Under the pieces are notes generated by a model. It did not search any database and was not told the origin of the DNA. It saw only the letters and a list, made by a program, of their open reading frames with translations. From contig CAJTDX010000013.1 of NCBI GenBank assembly GCA_910575155.1, positions 1-64,000 of the forward strand: a DNA stretch of 64,000 nt, written 5' to 3'. The position numbers and the translations under genes were made by a program. The stretch comes from Lachnospiraceae bacterium. Its GTDB lineage: Bacteria > Bacillota > Clostridia > Lachnospirales > Lachnospiraceae. Positions within the stretch are counted from its first letter, which is position 1. The number at the start of each line of letters is the position of its first letter. Below are positions 1-7,731 of this stretch, in pieces.

Positions 1-26
1 CGAATTTGTTCCTTTGCTACTGGCAT
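1..26 (-). CDS. Start of a minus-strand gene, possibly IS256-family transposase (partial)
   Basis: Only the first eight codons are inside the window (M-P-V-A-K-E-Q-I), read leftward from an ATG at 26. An AAAAGGAG Shine-Dalgarno sits at 41-34 with good spacing, so initiation here is credible. The K-E-Q-I-R type beginning resembles the N-terminus of clostridial IS256-family transposases from memory, but eight residues cannot prove it. The gene continues beyond the left edge. Confidence 0.35.
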
Positions 27-33
27 AAAAATA

Positions 34-81
34 CTCCTTTTCGATAAGAATTTCCATATCCTAATTCTTACCAAAAAGGAG
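34..81 (-). promoter_or_regulatory. Inverted repeat that would mask the ribosome site of the left-edge gene
   Basis: CTCCTTTT (34-41) pairs with AAAAGGAG (74-81), and TAAGAATT (45-52) pairs with AATTCTTA (63-70); the 3-nt stretches between the two arms do not pair. In a minus-strand transcript that starts outside the element, the AAAAGGAG ribosome site of the left-edge gene would be paired with the upstream CTCCTTTT. Known precedent: several IS elements use such hairpins to block transposase translation from read-through RNA. That role is inferred here. Confidence 0.5.
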
Positions 82-109
82 CCATTTATTTCCAAAAACA
101 CAAACTAAT

Positions 110-1297
110 TTACACTACCTTTTGCTTATAAATTTGGAAGTTCGTGGTTATCAGGCGGTCGATGTCTATATTTTTGTTGTATACACAGCTATGTTCCAAA
201 AGGTATATCCATTTAATAATGGAGAATATTCCCCTCATCTCTGGGCTGATTTGCCTTTTCCCTGTATCTGTTTTTTTAGAAAGGAATGCATCTGTAGATT
301 TGCGTTTTAAGAAAATTTCAGCAAAATCATCACAGTTTAACCGTTTCTCTGCCAGCTTATAAAATTGGTTAAAAAAGTTCCCAAAAGAATAAACCTTCCC
401 TTTATAATTTAGAATTACTTTATCGTCGGCTGTGGATATGTCAACCTTGGCAAGCTCTGCCACAACGCGTTGGAAATGCTGTTGGGTAGATAGTATTTTT
501 AGGAATAGAAAGTGTTTTTGCCTGCAAAATTCCAATGGCATACGGTTCATGAGCATAAGGGCATCGAACCATTTTGTATATTCATTGAGCATGAAAGAAG
601 ACAAGATAATATCCATTTTAGCATTGTAAATACAGAATTCATTTCGCATTTTATATGTTTCGTTAAAATAATCGAAACATGAATATGTGAAAGTGAAGCC
701 ATTGTCTTTCATGGCAAACAAATATTTTGCCAACTCTTTTACATCCGTATTGTTAATGGAATCGAGATAGCTGTTGAGTTCCTCGCAATAGTTATAGCGG
801 TTCAGGATTTCATTTTCTCTCTTGCTAAAACGCGTTGGCATAGAGTATATGGAACGCTTGTCATAAAAGTCTACTTTTTCCAGAAGGATAAACTTTAGGA
901 AAAGCGTGCTGGATGTTTCATTAATGTTTTGCATTTTGCGAATAATCTTTTTTGGGGCATTATTTTTTTCGCGGAGTTTTTTAAGGGATAGGTCCTTCTC
1001 CTTTTTTCCGTTTGGATTCATGGTATTTATGATAAAAGTAGTGACTGCAGGCATAAAGGTGAAAGCGGCGGAAGGGATTATTTTCATATAATCGATAAAA
1101 TCAGCATATAAGCAATCATATGTTTGTGTGTGGGGTTTATAAAAAAAATAGTTGTACAGGGAAGCAGATGACGCCCGTTTTTCCCATATGTTATCTTCGT
1201 ATGAATGGGGAATATCAATATATGTATTGCAGGAAGGCAGCAGCATATTTTTTTCTCTGTTAAATACTGTGCAGAAAAACACATATCTGTTATCCAT
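110..1297 (-). CDS. Hypothetical protein, possibly the C-terminal part of a frameshifted gene
   Basis: A 395-residue minus-strand ORF starting ATG-GAT-AAC at 1297. I recognise no domain. It is rich in Lys, Asn, Phe and Tyr, has no signal peptide, and looks soluble and AT-biased like the helicase beside it. No good ribosome site precedes its ATG (the upstream bases are almost all A and T). It overlaps the end of the preceding minus-strand ORF in another frame, so it may be the continuation of that ORF after a frameshift. Its last two codons and stop fall in what looks like the end of an IS element, so the natural C-terminus may be missing. Function unknown. Confidence 0.55.
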   Translation of the reverse strand: MDNRYVFFCTVFNREKNMLLPSCNTYIDIPHSYEDNIWEKRASSASLYNYFFYKPHTQTYDCLYADFIDYMKIIPSAAFTFMPAVTTFIINTMNPNGKKEKDLSLKKLREKNNAPKKIIRKMQNINETSSTLFLKFILLEKVDFYDKRSIYSMPTRFSKRENEILNRYNYCEELNSYLDSINNTDVKELAKYLFAMKDNGFTFTYSCFDYFNETYKMRNEFCIYNAKMDIILSSFMLNEYTKWFDALMLMNRMPLEFCRQKHFLFLKILSTQQHFQRVVAELAKVDISTADDKVILNYKGKVYSFGNFFNQFYKLAEKRLNCDDFAEIFLKRKSTDAFLSKKTDTGKRQISPEMRGIFSIIKWIYLLEHSCVYNKNIDIDRLITTNFQIYKQKVV

Positions 1298-1782
1298 AAA
1301 TATAAAATAAAAATAATCCGGTCCGTTAAAGACAGGGCATTAAGATAATATTTAGTAGACGTTGCTTCTTTTAAATAAGATTCTAATTCAGAGTCAGGAA
1401 TTGGCTTGCCTGCTACTGGCGTAACGTTTACATTTCGCACATATGGGATAATATAATCCAGAATATTGTTTTTTAGGGATCCTTTATAAGAAGCATAGGA
1501 TAACTTCGCATAAAAGTATAGTAAAAAAGCGTATTCGGTTTGCTGTGAATGGATGGAATTTGGAATTTCCTCTAATGCATATTGGTAGATGCGCTTTTCA
1601 TAGTCTTTGCTAGAGATATTGGCTGGTTCGGGATAAAGTTTTTTATAATTATTTTTTATAAGAGACTCAAGAAAAGTGGAATCTTTCTCGTATTTTTTTG
1701 CAATGATCCATCTAAGGAAATCTAAATCTGGATTTGAGGTATTAAAAAAGTCTAATGAAATTTTGTCTAAATAATTTATCAT
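1084..1782 (-). CDS. Hypothetical protein, possibly the N-terminal part of a frameshifted gene
   Basis: A minus-strand ORF of about 232 residues. The ATG at 1782 is chosen because an AGAGGA site lies about ten bases upstream; an ATG at 1806 also fits the frame. The first ~160 residues look like ordinary soluble protein. From about 1300 downward the translation becomes Cys/Ile-rich, while another frame gives the plausible sequence of the next ORF, so the true coding frame probably changes near 1300-1325 within an A/T run. Divergent from the helicase gene across about 100 bases. Function unknown. Confidence 0.5.
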   Translation of the reverse strand: MINYLDKISLDFFNTSNPDLDFLRWIIAKKYEKDSTFLESLIKNNYKKLYPEPANISSKDYEKRIYQYALEEIPNSIHSQQTEYAFLLYFYAKLSYASYKGSLKNNILDYIIPYVRNVNVTPVAGKPIPDSELESYLKEATSTKYYLNALSLTDRIIFILYLWITDMCFSAQYLTEKKICCCLPAIHILIFPIHTKITYGKNGRHLLPCTTIFFINPTHKHMIAYMLILSII

Positions 1783-1873
1783 AACACATAGTCCTCTTAT
1801 TATCAATGATCAGCGCCCGAAAAATAGAAAAATAGTTTGGGGTGGTACAAATGGTTCTTTTTATTTTTTTTAT

Positions 1874-1879
1874 TATAAT
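1874..1879 (+). promoter_or_regulatory. Candidate -10 box (TATAAT) for the helicase gene
   Basis: A perfect TATAAT lies in the AT-rich gap between the two divergent genes. No good -35 hexamer is visible 16-18 bases upstream. A transcript from this box would begin near 1886, which is just past the GTG at 1884 and argues that translation starts further downstream. Confidence 0.4.
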
Positions 1880-1883
1880 CTAA

Positions 1884-3935
1884 GTGTATCAAACAGGAAG
1901 AAAAAAATCACTAAAAAATTTGGAGGGAGGTAATGAACTGAGAAATTTTATCAGCGATTATTTTGATGAAGGGCGTTTATACAATCTTGAACCGGGACAT
2001 CCCATATGCATTAATGCTCCGCCGGACAGTGGGAAGACGACCTTTGTTTTGCAAAAAATTTGTGATTGTGCACGAAGGAGTGGGGAAAATGTTCTTTTGT
2101 TTGTGAATCGGAAGGCATTGTTTGGAGAACTTCATTTCAAGATGTTGGAGGTGGAGCTGGAAAAGGAAATCTCAGACAGTGGTTTGCAGATTTTGGAAAT
2201 TCAAAGAATAGAAGGAAGTGGCAAAAAGGCTCAAAAATTGCGGGAAAAGATTAAAGGATACAAGTACATCTGCGTGGACGAGTGCCATTATTTTGTACAG
2301 GATGCAAGGTTTAATCCACGCACACAGGTGTCTTTTGAAACTTTAACGGAGCTGTTACCTTCGCACATTTTCTTTTTTCTTTCGGCCACTCCCGGAGGAT
2401 TCATTGATTTAATGAATAAGAAACTGGATTACATGTACCAGATGGCACTACAAAAATATGAGGGAGATGTTAGGTGTTATGAGGAAAGGTTGGATAAAAA
2501 AAGGCAAGAATTTGAGGATTTGCTTTTGGAGAACAACCCCCAAAAATATGGCCCGCTTTCTTGCTTAATGGAAGTGGATGAAGATTTTGAAAAATGGAAA
2601 CAGGGAGAACAGATTTTTCCTCCTGAGAAACCGGTTCGGATAGAGTTGGAGATATTCAATGAGATTGCTCCTGATTATTCTAGCGTAGATATTTGGCATT
2701 TTCGGAATTTGGATGACTTGATTCCGCGTATTACGCAGGATAAAGGAAATTATCTAATCTTCGTCAATTCTAAGAAGGAGGGGAGGCGGATAAAAAAGCT
2801 TTTAAATAAAGAATTTAAGGAGCAAGCAGGCATCCAGAAATCTAAAAATAGAGCGGTTTTTGTTGACAGCAATTATCAATCTGAACAAAATGCAAAGAAT
2901 GTTGTGAAAAAGATTATCGAACAGGGGAAGCTGAAGGTGAAGGTTTTGATTACAACAAGTGTGCTGGACAATGGAATCAATATTTTTGACCATAAGTTAT
3001 CTAACCTGGTCCTGACGACGTTTGATGATATTGATGCGATTCAAATGATTGGAAGAAAACGGTTGCGAGATGGAGAGCGGCTGAACCTCTACTTGCCATA
3101 TGGCGCAGCAAAGTTTTTTTCAAGACAGCTGAGGACTGTCATACATAATTATGAATGCGTCAGAACTATTGCAAATACGAGTTTTTCTGTAACTTCTGAC
3201 TATTTGTTAGGTAGCAGGGAACTGTTAAAACTGAAAGATAACTTTTTCTATAAAAATTCAGAGGGTAGATGGAATCTGGGGAAAATTTCGTTTTTCAAGT
3301 TATACCGCCAGTATAGTTATGCAAAAAAAATTCTGGATGGATTGGAGAAAGACGAAAACTTCTTTTTGAAACACCAATATCATCTGCTCGGCTTAGAATT
3401 AACAGAGGATGATATTGTACAAAAAGATGTCAACAAGGGTGGCAAAAGGGCAAAAGTGGAAACTGAACTGCGGAAAATCAAGGAGCAGGATTTCCCGATA
3501 ATCGGGAAAGAAAGGTTTAACATACTTGCAAATAGTATTATATCTGATTTTGGAGAAAAGAACAATGCGAAGCCATTTCGGCGTTTGAATAAATTGCTGC
3601 AGGAATTGGGACTGTCGGAGCAGTTTGAGAGTATGTTGCTTGGAAATAGGATGCTTTATTATTTGGCTGGTATGTCATTCCCATCTTTGCGAGATTCATG
3701 CGCAACGAAGGAGGTTATTGCAAGCAAGATCGAATTTGTACAAGGCGATTTTCAAGAAGTTTATCAGACCTTGTTTGTGGAAGATATTCCAGAAATTTTC
3801 ATAAATAATGCAGATTCTCTTAGGAAATTTGTGAACGAAACATTGAAAAGAAGGGGATTGGGGATAACTATTCAACGGAAGAAAAATGGAAATTATGAAG
3901 TTAGGGAGAAATCAATAACAGCGAAAATTGAGTGA
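1884..3935 (+). CDS. SF2 (DExH-type) helicase of a mobile element
   Basis: About 680 residues with the marks of a superfamily 2 helicase: Walker A APPDSGKTT (about residues 45-53), motif II DECH, motif III SATPG, and a second RecA-like domain with DNGINIF and the arginine-finger motif QMIGRKRLR. The last ~280 residues are unassigned. The family suggests ATP-driven unwinding of DNA or RNA, perhaps in element replication. The start is uncertain: the open frame begins at GTG 1884, but the only strong ribosome site (GGAGGGAGG, 1922-1930) points to a CTG at 1938; TTG 1920 is also in frame, and there is no in-frame ATG before the Walker motif. It is divergent from the minus-strand ORFs and upstream of the xis/int genes. 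Confidence 0.7.
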   Translation: MYQTGRKKSLKNLEGGNELRNFISDYFDEGRLYNLEPGHPICINAPPDSGKTTFVLQKICDCARRSGENVLLFVNRKALFGELHFKMLEVELEKEISDSGLQILEIQRIEGSGKKAQKLREKIKGYKYICVDECHYFVQDARFNPRTQVSFETLTELLPSHIFFFLSATPGGFIDLMNKKLDYMYQMALQKYEGDVRCYEERLDKKRQEFEDLLLENNPQKYGPLSCLMEVDEDFEKWKQGEQIFPPEKPVRIELEIFNEIAPDYSSVDIWHFRNLDDLIPRITQDKGNYLIFVNSKKEGRRIKKLLNKEFKEQAGIQKSKNRAVFVDSNYQSEQNAKNVVKKIIEQGKLKVKVLITTSVLDNGINIFDHKLSNLVLTTFDDIDAIQMIGRKRLRDGERLNLYLPYGAAKFFSRQLRTVIHNYECVRTIANTSFSVTSDYLLGSRELLKLKDNFFYKNSEGRWNLGKISFFKLYRQYSYAKKILDGLEKDENFFLKHQYHLLGLELTEDDIVQKDVNKGGKRAKVETELRKIKEQDFPIIGKERFNILANSIISDFGEKNNAKPFRRLNKLLQELGLSEQFESMLLGNRMLYYLAGMSFPSLRDSCATKEVIASKIEFVQGDFQEVYQTLFVEDIPEIFINNADSLRKFVNETLKRRGLGITIQRKKNGNYEVREKSITAKIE

Positions 3936-3986
3936 TTGCAATGACATATTATTTTCCATAGCAGGATAGAAAGGAGTTGAATTTTT

Positions 3987-4175
3987 ATGGAGAGACAGGT
4001 GTACATGGCATCTGATATCCAAAAGGCATTGGGGATCGGAAAGACAAAAACATACGAATTTTTAAATGAAGTTTATGAGCAGAAAGAGCCGCCTTTTCGT
4101 GTCATCAAGGTGGGAAATTCTGTGCGAGTACTTAAAAAGTCATTTGACAGTTGGGTGAATGCAGCAAATAACTGA
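3987..4175 (+). CDS. AlpA/excisionase-like helix-turn-helix protein
   Basis: A 62-residue protein with the layout of small DNA-binding excisionases: MASDIQKALGIGKTKTYEFL forms a winged-helix/MerR-type recognition unit, followed by a basic FRVIKVGNSVRVLKKSF stretch ending in a Trp typical of this family. AAAGGAG lies about nine bases before the ATG. It sits immediately before, and slightly overlaps in sequence with, the upstream part of the integrase ORF, the usual xis-int order. Likely role: bending DNA to steer excision, and perhaps regulating integrase expression. Family assignment is from pattern, not search. Confidence 0.75.
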   Translation: MERQVYMASDIQKALGIGKTKTYEFLNEVYEQKEPPFRVIKVGNSVRVLKKSFDSWVNAANN

Positions 4176-4203
4176 CAGGAAGTATTGGAAGGAGGTGAGC
4201 CTG

Positions 4204-5386
4204 GTGGCTGACAGAAAAGGTGTCGCATTCTTTGAAAGAGGCAGTTGGTATCATCGATTTAAGCTGTTCCAGGAGGATGGCACGACAAAGTATTCTAAAA
4301 AAGGCGGATTTAAAACTGCAAGGGAAGCGGAACAAAGTTACCGCAAATGTGAAGCGGAATACAAAAAAGCTTACCGGGCTTACCATGCCGCATCAATGAG
4401 GGAGCTTGATTTAAAAGAGTATTTGGTCTTTTGGTTGGATGAGATATATCGTGCAAGGATTGAAAATACAACGTATATGCTTGCGTCGTATGTGTTATAT
4501 GATCTGCTTTTCCCGAATATGGAGCATGGCATCAAACTGAGGCATATGAACGTGGAGTATCTGGACTCGCTTTTGAAAAAAGCATCAAAGTCCTGCGGAT
4601 CAGCTGGAAACAAGTGCAGGGAACTTTTGAATATTGCAATGAAAGATGCAGCAGCGGAAGGATTTATAAACCGCAATACGGTTCCGGATACAAAGCCTTA
4701 CAAAAGGAAGAAACCCAAAATTGCCGTGCTTGGGAAGGAGAAAATGAAGCTGTTTCTTGAAAAAGCCTCAGGGAACAACTGGTATCTGGAAATTCTGCTT
4801 GGATTATTTATGGGGCTTAGGAAGGGGGAGATTAGCGGGTTGAAATTCAGTGATGTTGATGTGGAAAACCGGACACTTCGGATTGAGAGGCAGGTTACAG
4901 CGAATCCGTATGTGGAAAAGGGCGCTTCAAAAACCGTAAAGTATGGGCTGGTTGAGAAAGAGCCGAAAACCAGGAACAGTTATCGGGTGCTCCGGGTTCC
5001 AGAGGCTATCATGGATGAAATACTGAAACGGAAACGCCAGAATGATTTGAAATAAGGAACAGTTTGGAGAAAAGTATATGGATCATGATTACCTTTCCTG
5101 TGCAGAAAATGGCGCTCCACATTCTGCATCTGCATTGAATAATGCTTTGACAAAGCTATGTAGCAGAAATGGGTTTCCGCATCTGACGGTTCACAGCCTG
5201 CGGCATATGTATGCAACCATACTGACCGAGCAGGGCGTGCCGCTGGTGAAGGTCAGCGCACTCCTGGGGCATAGCTCCGTACATACTACGTTTGAATATT
5301 ACTGTGAAGTCATGGATGAGAATGAAAAAATAATAGGGTTTATGAACGATTTGTTCGTGCCGGGAGGAGGGAATGAAAATGTTTGA
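4204..5386 (+). pseudogene. Tyrosine recombinase (integrase), broken by a frameshift near 5053
   Basis: The first part (4204-5055) has an N-terminal Arm-type domain (GSWYHRFKLF), a SAM-like core-binding domain and the first catalytic Arg in MGLRKGE. It stops at TAA 5053-5055. The rest (read from about 5054 in the next frame to 5386) carries HSLRHMYAT, the LLGHSS box and the FEYY nucleophile region. Skipping one base at 5053 restores a continuous N-D-L-K-K-E-Q-F-G-E-K-Y reading, as expected for the family, so a single extra base explains the break. The start is GTG 4204 because AAGGAGGTGAG lies at 4189-4199. Without the downstream His/Arg/Tyr residues the first product should be inactive. Confidence 0.8.
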
Positions 5387-6716
5387 CATGGAGCTGCGGG
5401 ATTATACCGACTGGGATGTGCAGTCGGTGTTCAAAAGAAGTGACAGAGGCAAATACGCTTACCGTGTCGTCCTATATTTTAAGGACGGCACGAAACGGAA
5501 GAAAATGTATTCTGGCTTTGCAACGAAGAAAGAAGCTGAGGATGCGAGAAAATTCACAATGGGCGAGCTTGCAAATGGGACATTTATTGTGAATGATAAC
5601 ATCAGGCTGAAGGATTTTCTGGAATATTGGCTTGAATATGACATCAGGAAAAGGGTGCAGAGCAGCAATACTTATGATTCCTATTCCAACATCGCCAAAC
5701 ATCATATCAGTCCGCTCATTGGCAGCAAAAAACTGACAGAGATTAACAAAGGAGACGTTCAGAAATTGTATCAAGACCGTGCCGGATATTCCAAATCCAT
5801 TGCAAGGCTGGTCAAAACAGTGATGAACGTTTCTTTGCGCTATGCGCTGTCCTATAAGCTGATAAACACAAATCCGGCAGAAGGAATGGAACTGCCCAAA
5901 ACAGTGGAGAGGAAACCTTATCATACGAGGAATATTGATACGGCAAAGACGCTGAACATGGATCAAATCCTGCTGCTGCTTGAGGAAAGCAAGAATACCC
6001 CTATCCATATGCAGGTGCTGTTCAATGTGCTTATGGGGCTTCGGAGGCAGGAGATCAATGCCGTCAAGTATTCTGATGTGGATTATGTGAACCGGACCCT
6101 TTCTGTGGAGCGGCAGCTTGGAAAAGAACTTGACCGCAGCCCAAGTGGCCAAAACAGGGGAAGGACGAAGTGTGAGCTTCCGCTTAAGACTCCATCCAGC
6201 AGGAGAATCCTTCCGATTCCGGACTATGTGTTTGAGATGATTCTGGAAGAACGTAAGAAATATGAGAAATGGAGAAGCCGCAGAAAGGCTGTTTTCCATG
6301 ATGACGGCTATATCTGCTGTTCCAGCTACAGCGGCAAACCGAGAAGCAAGGACTTTCATTGGAGGCACTATAAGGAACTTCTGAAAAGGGCGGGACTTCC
6401 GGATATCCGCTGGCATGACCTCAGAAGCACCTACTGTAAACTGCTTTTGAACAATGACTTTAGCCCGGAAGCGGTATCAAGGCTTATGGGTCATGCTGGG
6501 GAACTGATTACGATTGATGTATATGGAGATAATACGAATATCATTCCAGAAGAGATGCCAGAGTTAATCTCATACATGGAAGAAGTCATGCCGAAAAAAA
6601 CAGTGAAGGGCATTGCTGCGGAAATAAGTGAGGAGGAAGTTCTGGAAACGATGATTGATATGGAGGACTTTTTCGGGGAAAACCATAGAATCGGGCGCAT
6701 AGACCAGAGAAAATGA
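5379..6716 (+). CDS. Site-specific tyrosine recombinase (integrase), intact
   Basis: About 445 residues, full length for phage- or ICE-type integrases. An N-terminal Arm-type DNA-binding domain (KYAYRVVLYFKDGTKRKK), a core-binding domain (LKDFLEYWLEYD onward) and a catalytic domain with MGLRRQE, HDLRSTY, LMGH and the nucleophile in IDVYG are all present. The ATG at 5379 fits the strong GGGAGGAGG site (5362-5370) better than the ATG at 5373. Its start overlaps the end of the frameshifted integrase, so the two are translationally linked and related in plan but clearly diverged. It should catalyse integration or excision of the surrounding element. Confidence 0.88.
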   Translation: MFDMELRDYTDWDVQSVFKRSDRGKYAYRVVLYFKDGTKRKKMYSGFATKKEAEDARKFTMGELANGTFIVNDNIRLKDFLEYWLEYDIRKRVQSSNTYDSYSNIAKHHISPLIGSKKLTEINKGDVQKLYQDRAGYSKSIARLVKTVMNVSLRYALSYKLINTNPAEGMELPKTVERKPYHTRNIDTAKTLNMDQILLLLEESKNTPIHMQVLFNVLMGLRRQEINAVKYSDVDYVNRTLSVERQLGKELDRSPSGQNRGRTKCELPLKTPSSRRILPIPDYVFEMILEERKKYEKWRSRRKAVFHDDGYICCSSYSGKPRSKDFHWRHYKELLKRAGLPDIRWHDLRSTYCKLLLNNDFSPEAVSRLMGHAGELITIDVYGDNTNIIPEEMPELISYMEEVMPKKTVKGIAAEISEEEVLETMIDMEDFFGENHRIGRIDQRK

Positions 6717-6764
6717 ACAGTCGTGAATTGAGACAGAAAAAGAGGTGTAAATTTGACTGCTTTC

Positions 6765-6773
6765 TGTTATAAT
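6765..6773 (+). promoter_or_regulatory. Extended -10 promoter element
   Basis: TGTTATAAT matches the TGnTATAAT extended -10 consensus, about 40 bases before the RadC-like gene. No -35 at 17 bases is evident (a TTGACT at 6753 is too close). This would let the downstream gene be expressed independently of the integrase. Confidence 0.5.
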
Positions 6774-6811
6774 ACAAGTGAGCAGATGATTTGAGAAAGG
6801 GGCTGATTCCA

Positions 6812-7429
6812 ATGGATGCTTCGCATAAGCCGATAAATTCAGAATCTTTGGGAATGGCGAAGAAACGCGATAAAAAGGTGTATATTACTGATATTGCAAT
6901 CAACAAAGTGCCATTGGTCCAGTACAATGGATTTACAGACAATCAAAACCAATTAATGCAGAAATTGGCACAAGAGGTATTAACGGTTTCCAAAGAGCAA
7001 AATGATAGCAATGAAGTTGCAATAACCTGTGATCTTGGGGCTGATAATCCCCTTGAAGTGTATGGTGTTTCTTTTGGAACGGAACATGAGGTGGATGTCA
7101 GGGCAGATACATTGTCAAACCATATCCTTGTTTCTCAAAAATCAGTGGCAGTAGTCGTTTTGCATAATCATCCTTCTACACAGACATTTTCAATACAGGA
7201 TATACGGTTTTTTATAGAGTTTTCTGTTTTAGAGGTTATGGTTGTGGTGTCAAATCAAGGAACAATCCACTACTTGAGGCGAGAGGAGAATTATAATTTG
7301 AAAAAGGCAGCAGCTTTATTTAATGAATGCGTGGAGAACTTAGAGAAGGATTCCCCGCTGACAGAAGTTTATCTTGCGTCATTGTCATTTTTGGCAAAGA
7401 GCAGCGAGGCAGGGATATACTACCGTTAG
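6812..7429 (+). CDS. RadC-like JAMM/MPN-domain protein
   Basis: 205 residues from ATG 6812, which has GAAAGGGG upstream; a TTG at 6791 is also in frame. The core H118-N-H-P-S with S127 and D130 is the metal-binding JAMM motif of the RadC/MPN fold, preceded by the usual alternating hydrophobic strands (VAVVVL). The spacing between the second His and the Ser is six residues rather than the seven usual in RadC, so the loop is one shorter. There is no N-terminal helix-hairpin-helix as in chromosomal RadC. Stand-alone RadC-like proteins are common on mobile elements, where their role is unsettled (once thought DNA repair; possibly metallopeptidase). It runs directly into the next small ORF. Confidence 0.65.
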   Translation: MDASHKPINSESLGMAKKRDKKVYITDIAINKVPLVQYNGFTDNQNQLMQKLAQEVLTVSKEQNDSNEVAITCDLGADNPLEVYGVSFGTEHEVDVRADTLSNHILVSQKSVAVVVLHNHPSTQTFSIQDIRFFIEFSVLEVMVVVSNQGTIHYLRREENYNLKKAAALFNECVENLEKDSPLTEVYLASLSFLAKSSEAGIYYR

Positions 7430-7441
7430 GAGGTTGATGGT

Positions 7442-7618
7442 ATGGAGAGTTATGTTTTGAATGATATGGAATATGATTTTAAGCCATTGGAAATTTTTGT
7501 TCCAGATCCGAATTATGAAGTTGATGAAAAGGAACTGGAAAAAAGCATAGAAAAAAATAAAACTATTATAGCAAGGGCAAGGGAGAGTCGGAAAAAATCA
7601 ATGCAAAACTGCAAATGA
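7442..7618 (+). CDS. Small hypothetical protein (58 residues)
   Basis: Starts at ATG 7442 behind an AGGAGG site that overlaps the stop of the RadC-like gene, so the two are almost certainly co-translated. The N-terminal half is acidic (MESYVLNDMEYDFKPLEIFV) and the C-terminal half is a charged probable helix rich in Glu, Lys and Arg. No family recognised. The tight coupling suggests a functional partner of the JAMM protein. Confidence 0.55.
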   Translation: MESYVLNDMEYDFKPLEIFVPDPNYEVDEKELEKSIEKNKTIIARARESRKKSMQNCK

Positions 7619-7673
7619 AAGTTTTGAAGACAGCTTCTTTTGAAAACAACAATAAAAGAGATGCAGGATAAGG

Positions 7674-7711
7674 GGAAGTATTTCCGCGAAAGATGGAGAT
7701 ACTTTCCTTTT
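7674..7711 (+). terminator. Rho-independent terminator after the RadC-like operon
   Basis: GGAAGTATTTCC (7674-7685) pairs with GGAGATACTTTCC (7695-7707) over about twelve pairs with one bulged T and one G-T pair, a nine-base loop, then TTTT. Confidence 0.65.
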
Positions 7712-7731
7712 GCGTAGAAAGGAGAATTTTA

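Larger units (their letters stand above)
1..118 (-). mobile_element. Probable terminal segment of an IS element (IS256-like)
   Basis: Seen: a minus-strand start codon at 26 with an AAAAGGAG ribosome site, an inverted repeat at 34-81, then on the minus strand a sequence beginning GGTAGTGTAAATTAGTTTG at 118. Inference: this is the transposase-proximal end of an insertion sequence whose outer boundary lies near 118, because the neighbouring minus-strand ORF gains its stop codon inside that sequence. The rest of the element is outside the window. The family is a guess from the first residues of the ORF and from the layout. Confidence 0.3.

Noticed and set aside
5078-5386. A separate small recombinase gene of 102 residues
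   Set aside because: It carries only the C-terminal catalytic motifs and joins in sequence to the preceding ORF if one base is skipped, so it is the end of the broken integrase.
5472-6416. A 314-residue minus-strand open frame opposite the second integrase
   Set aside because: It lies wholly opposite an intact integrase with all catalytic motifs, has no ribosome site, and reads as His/Arg-rich nonsense.
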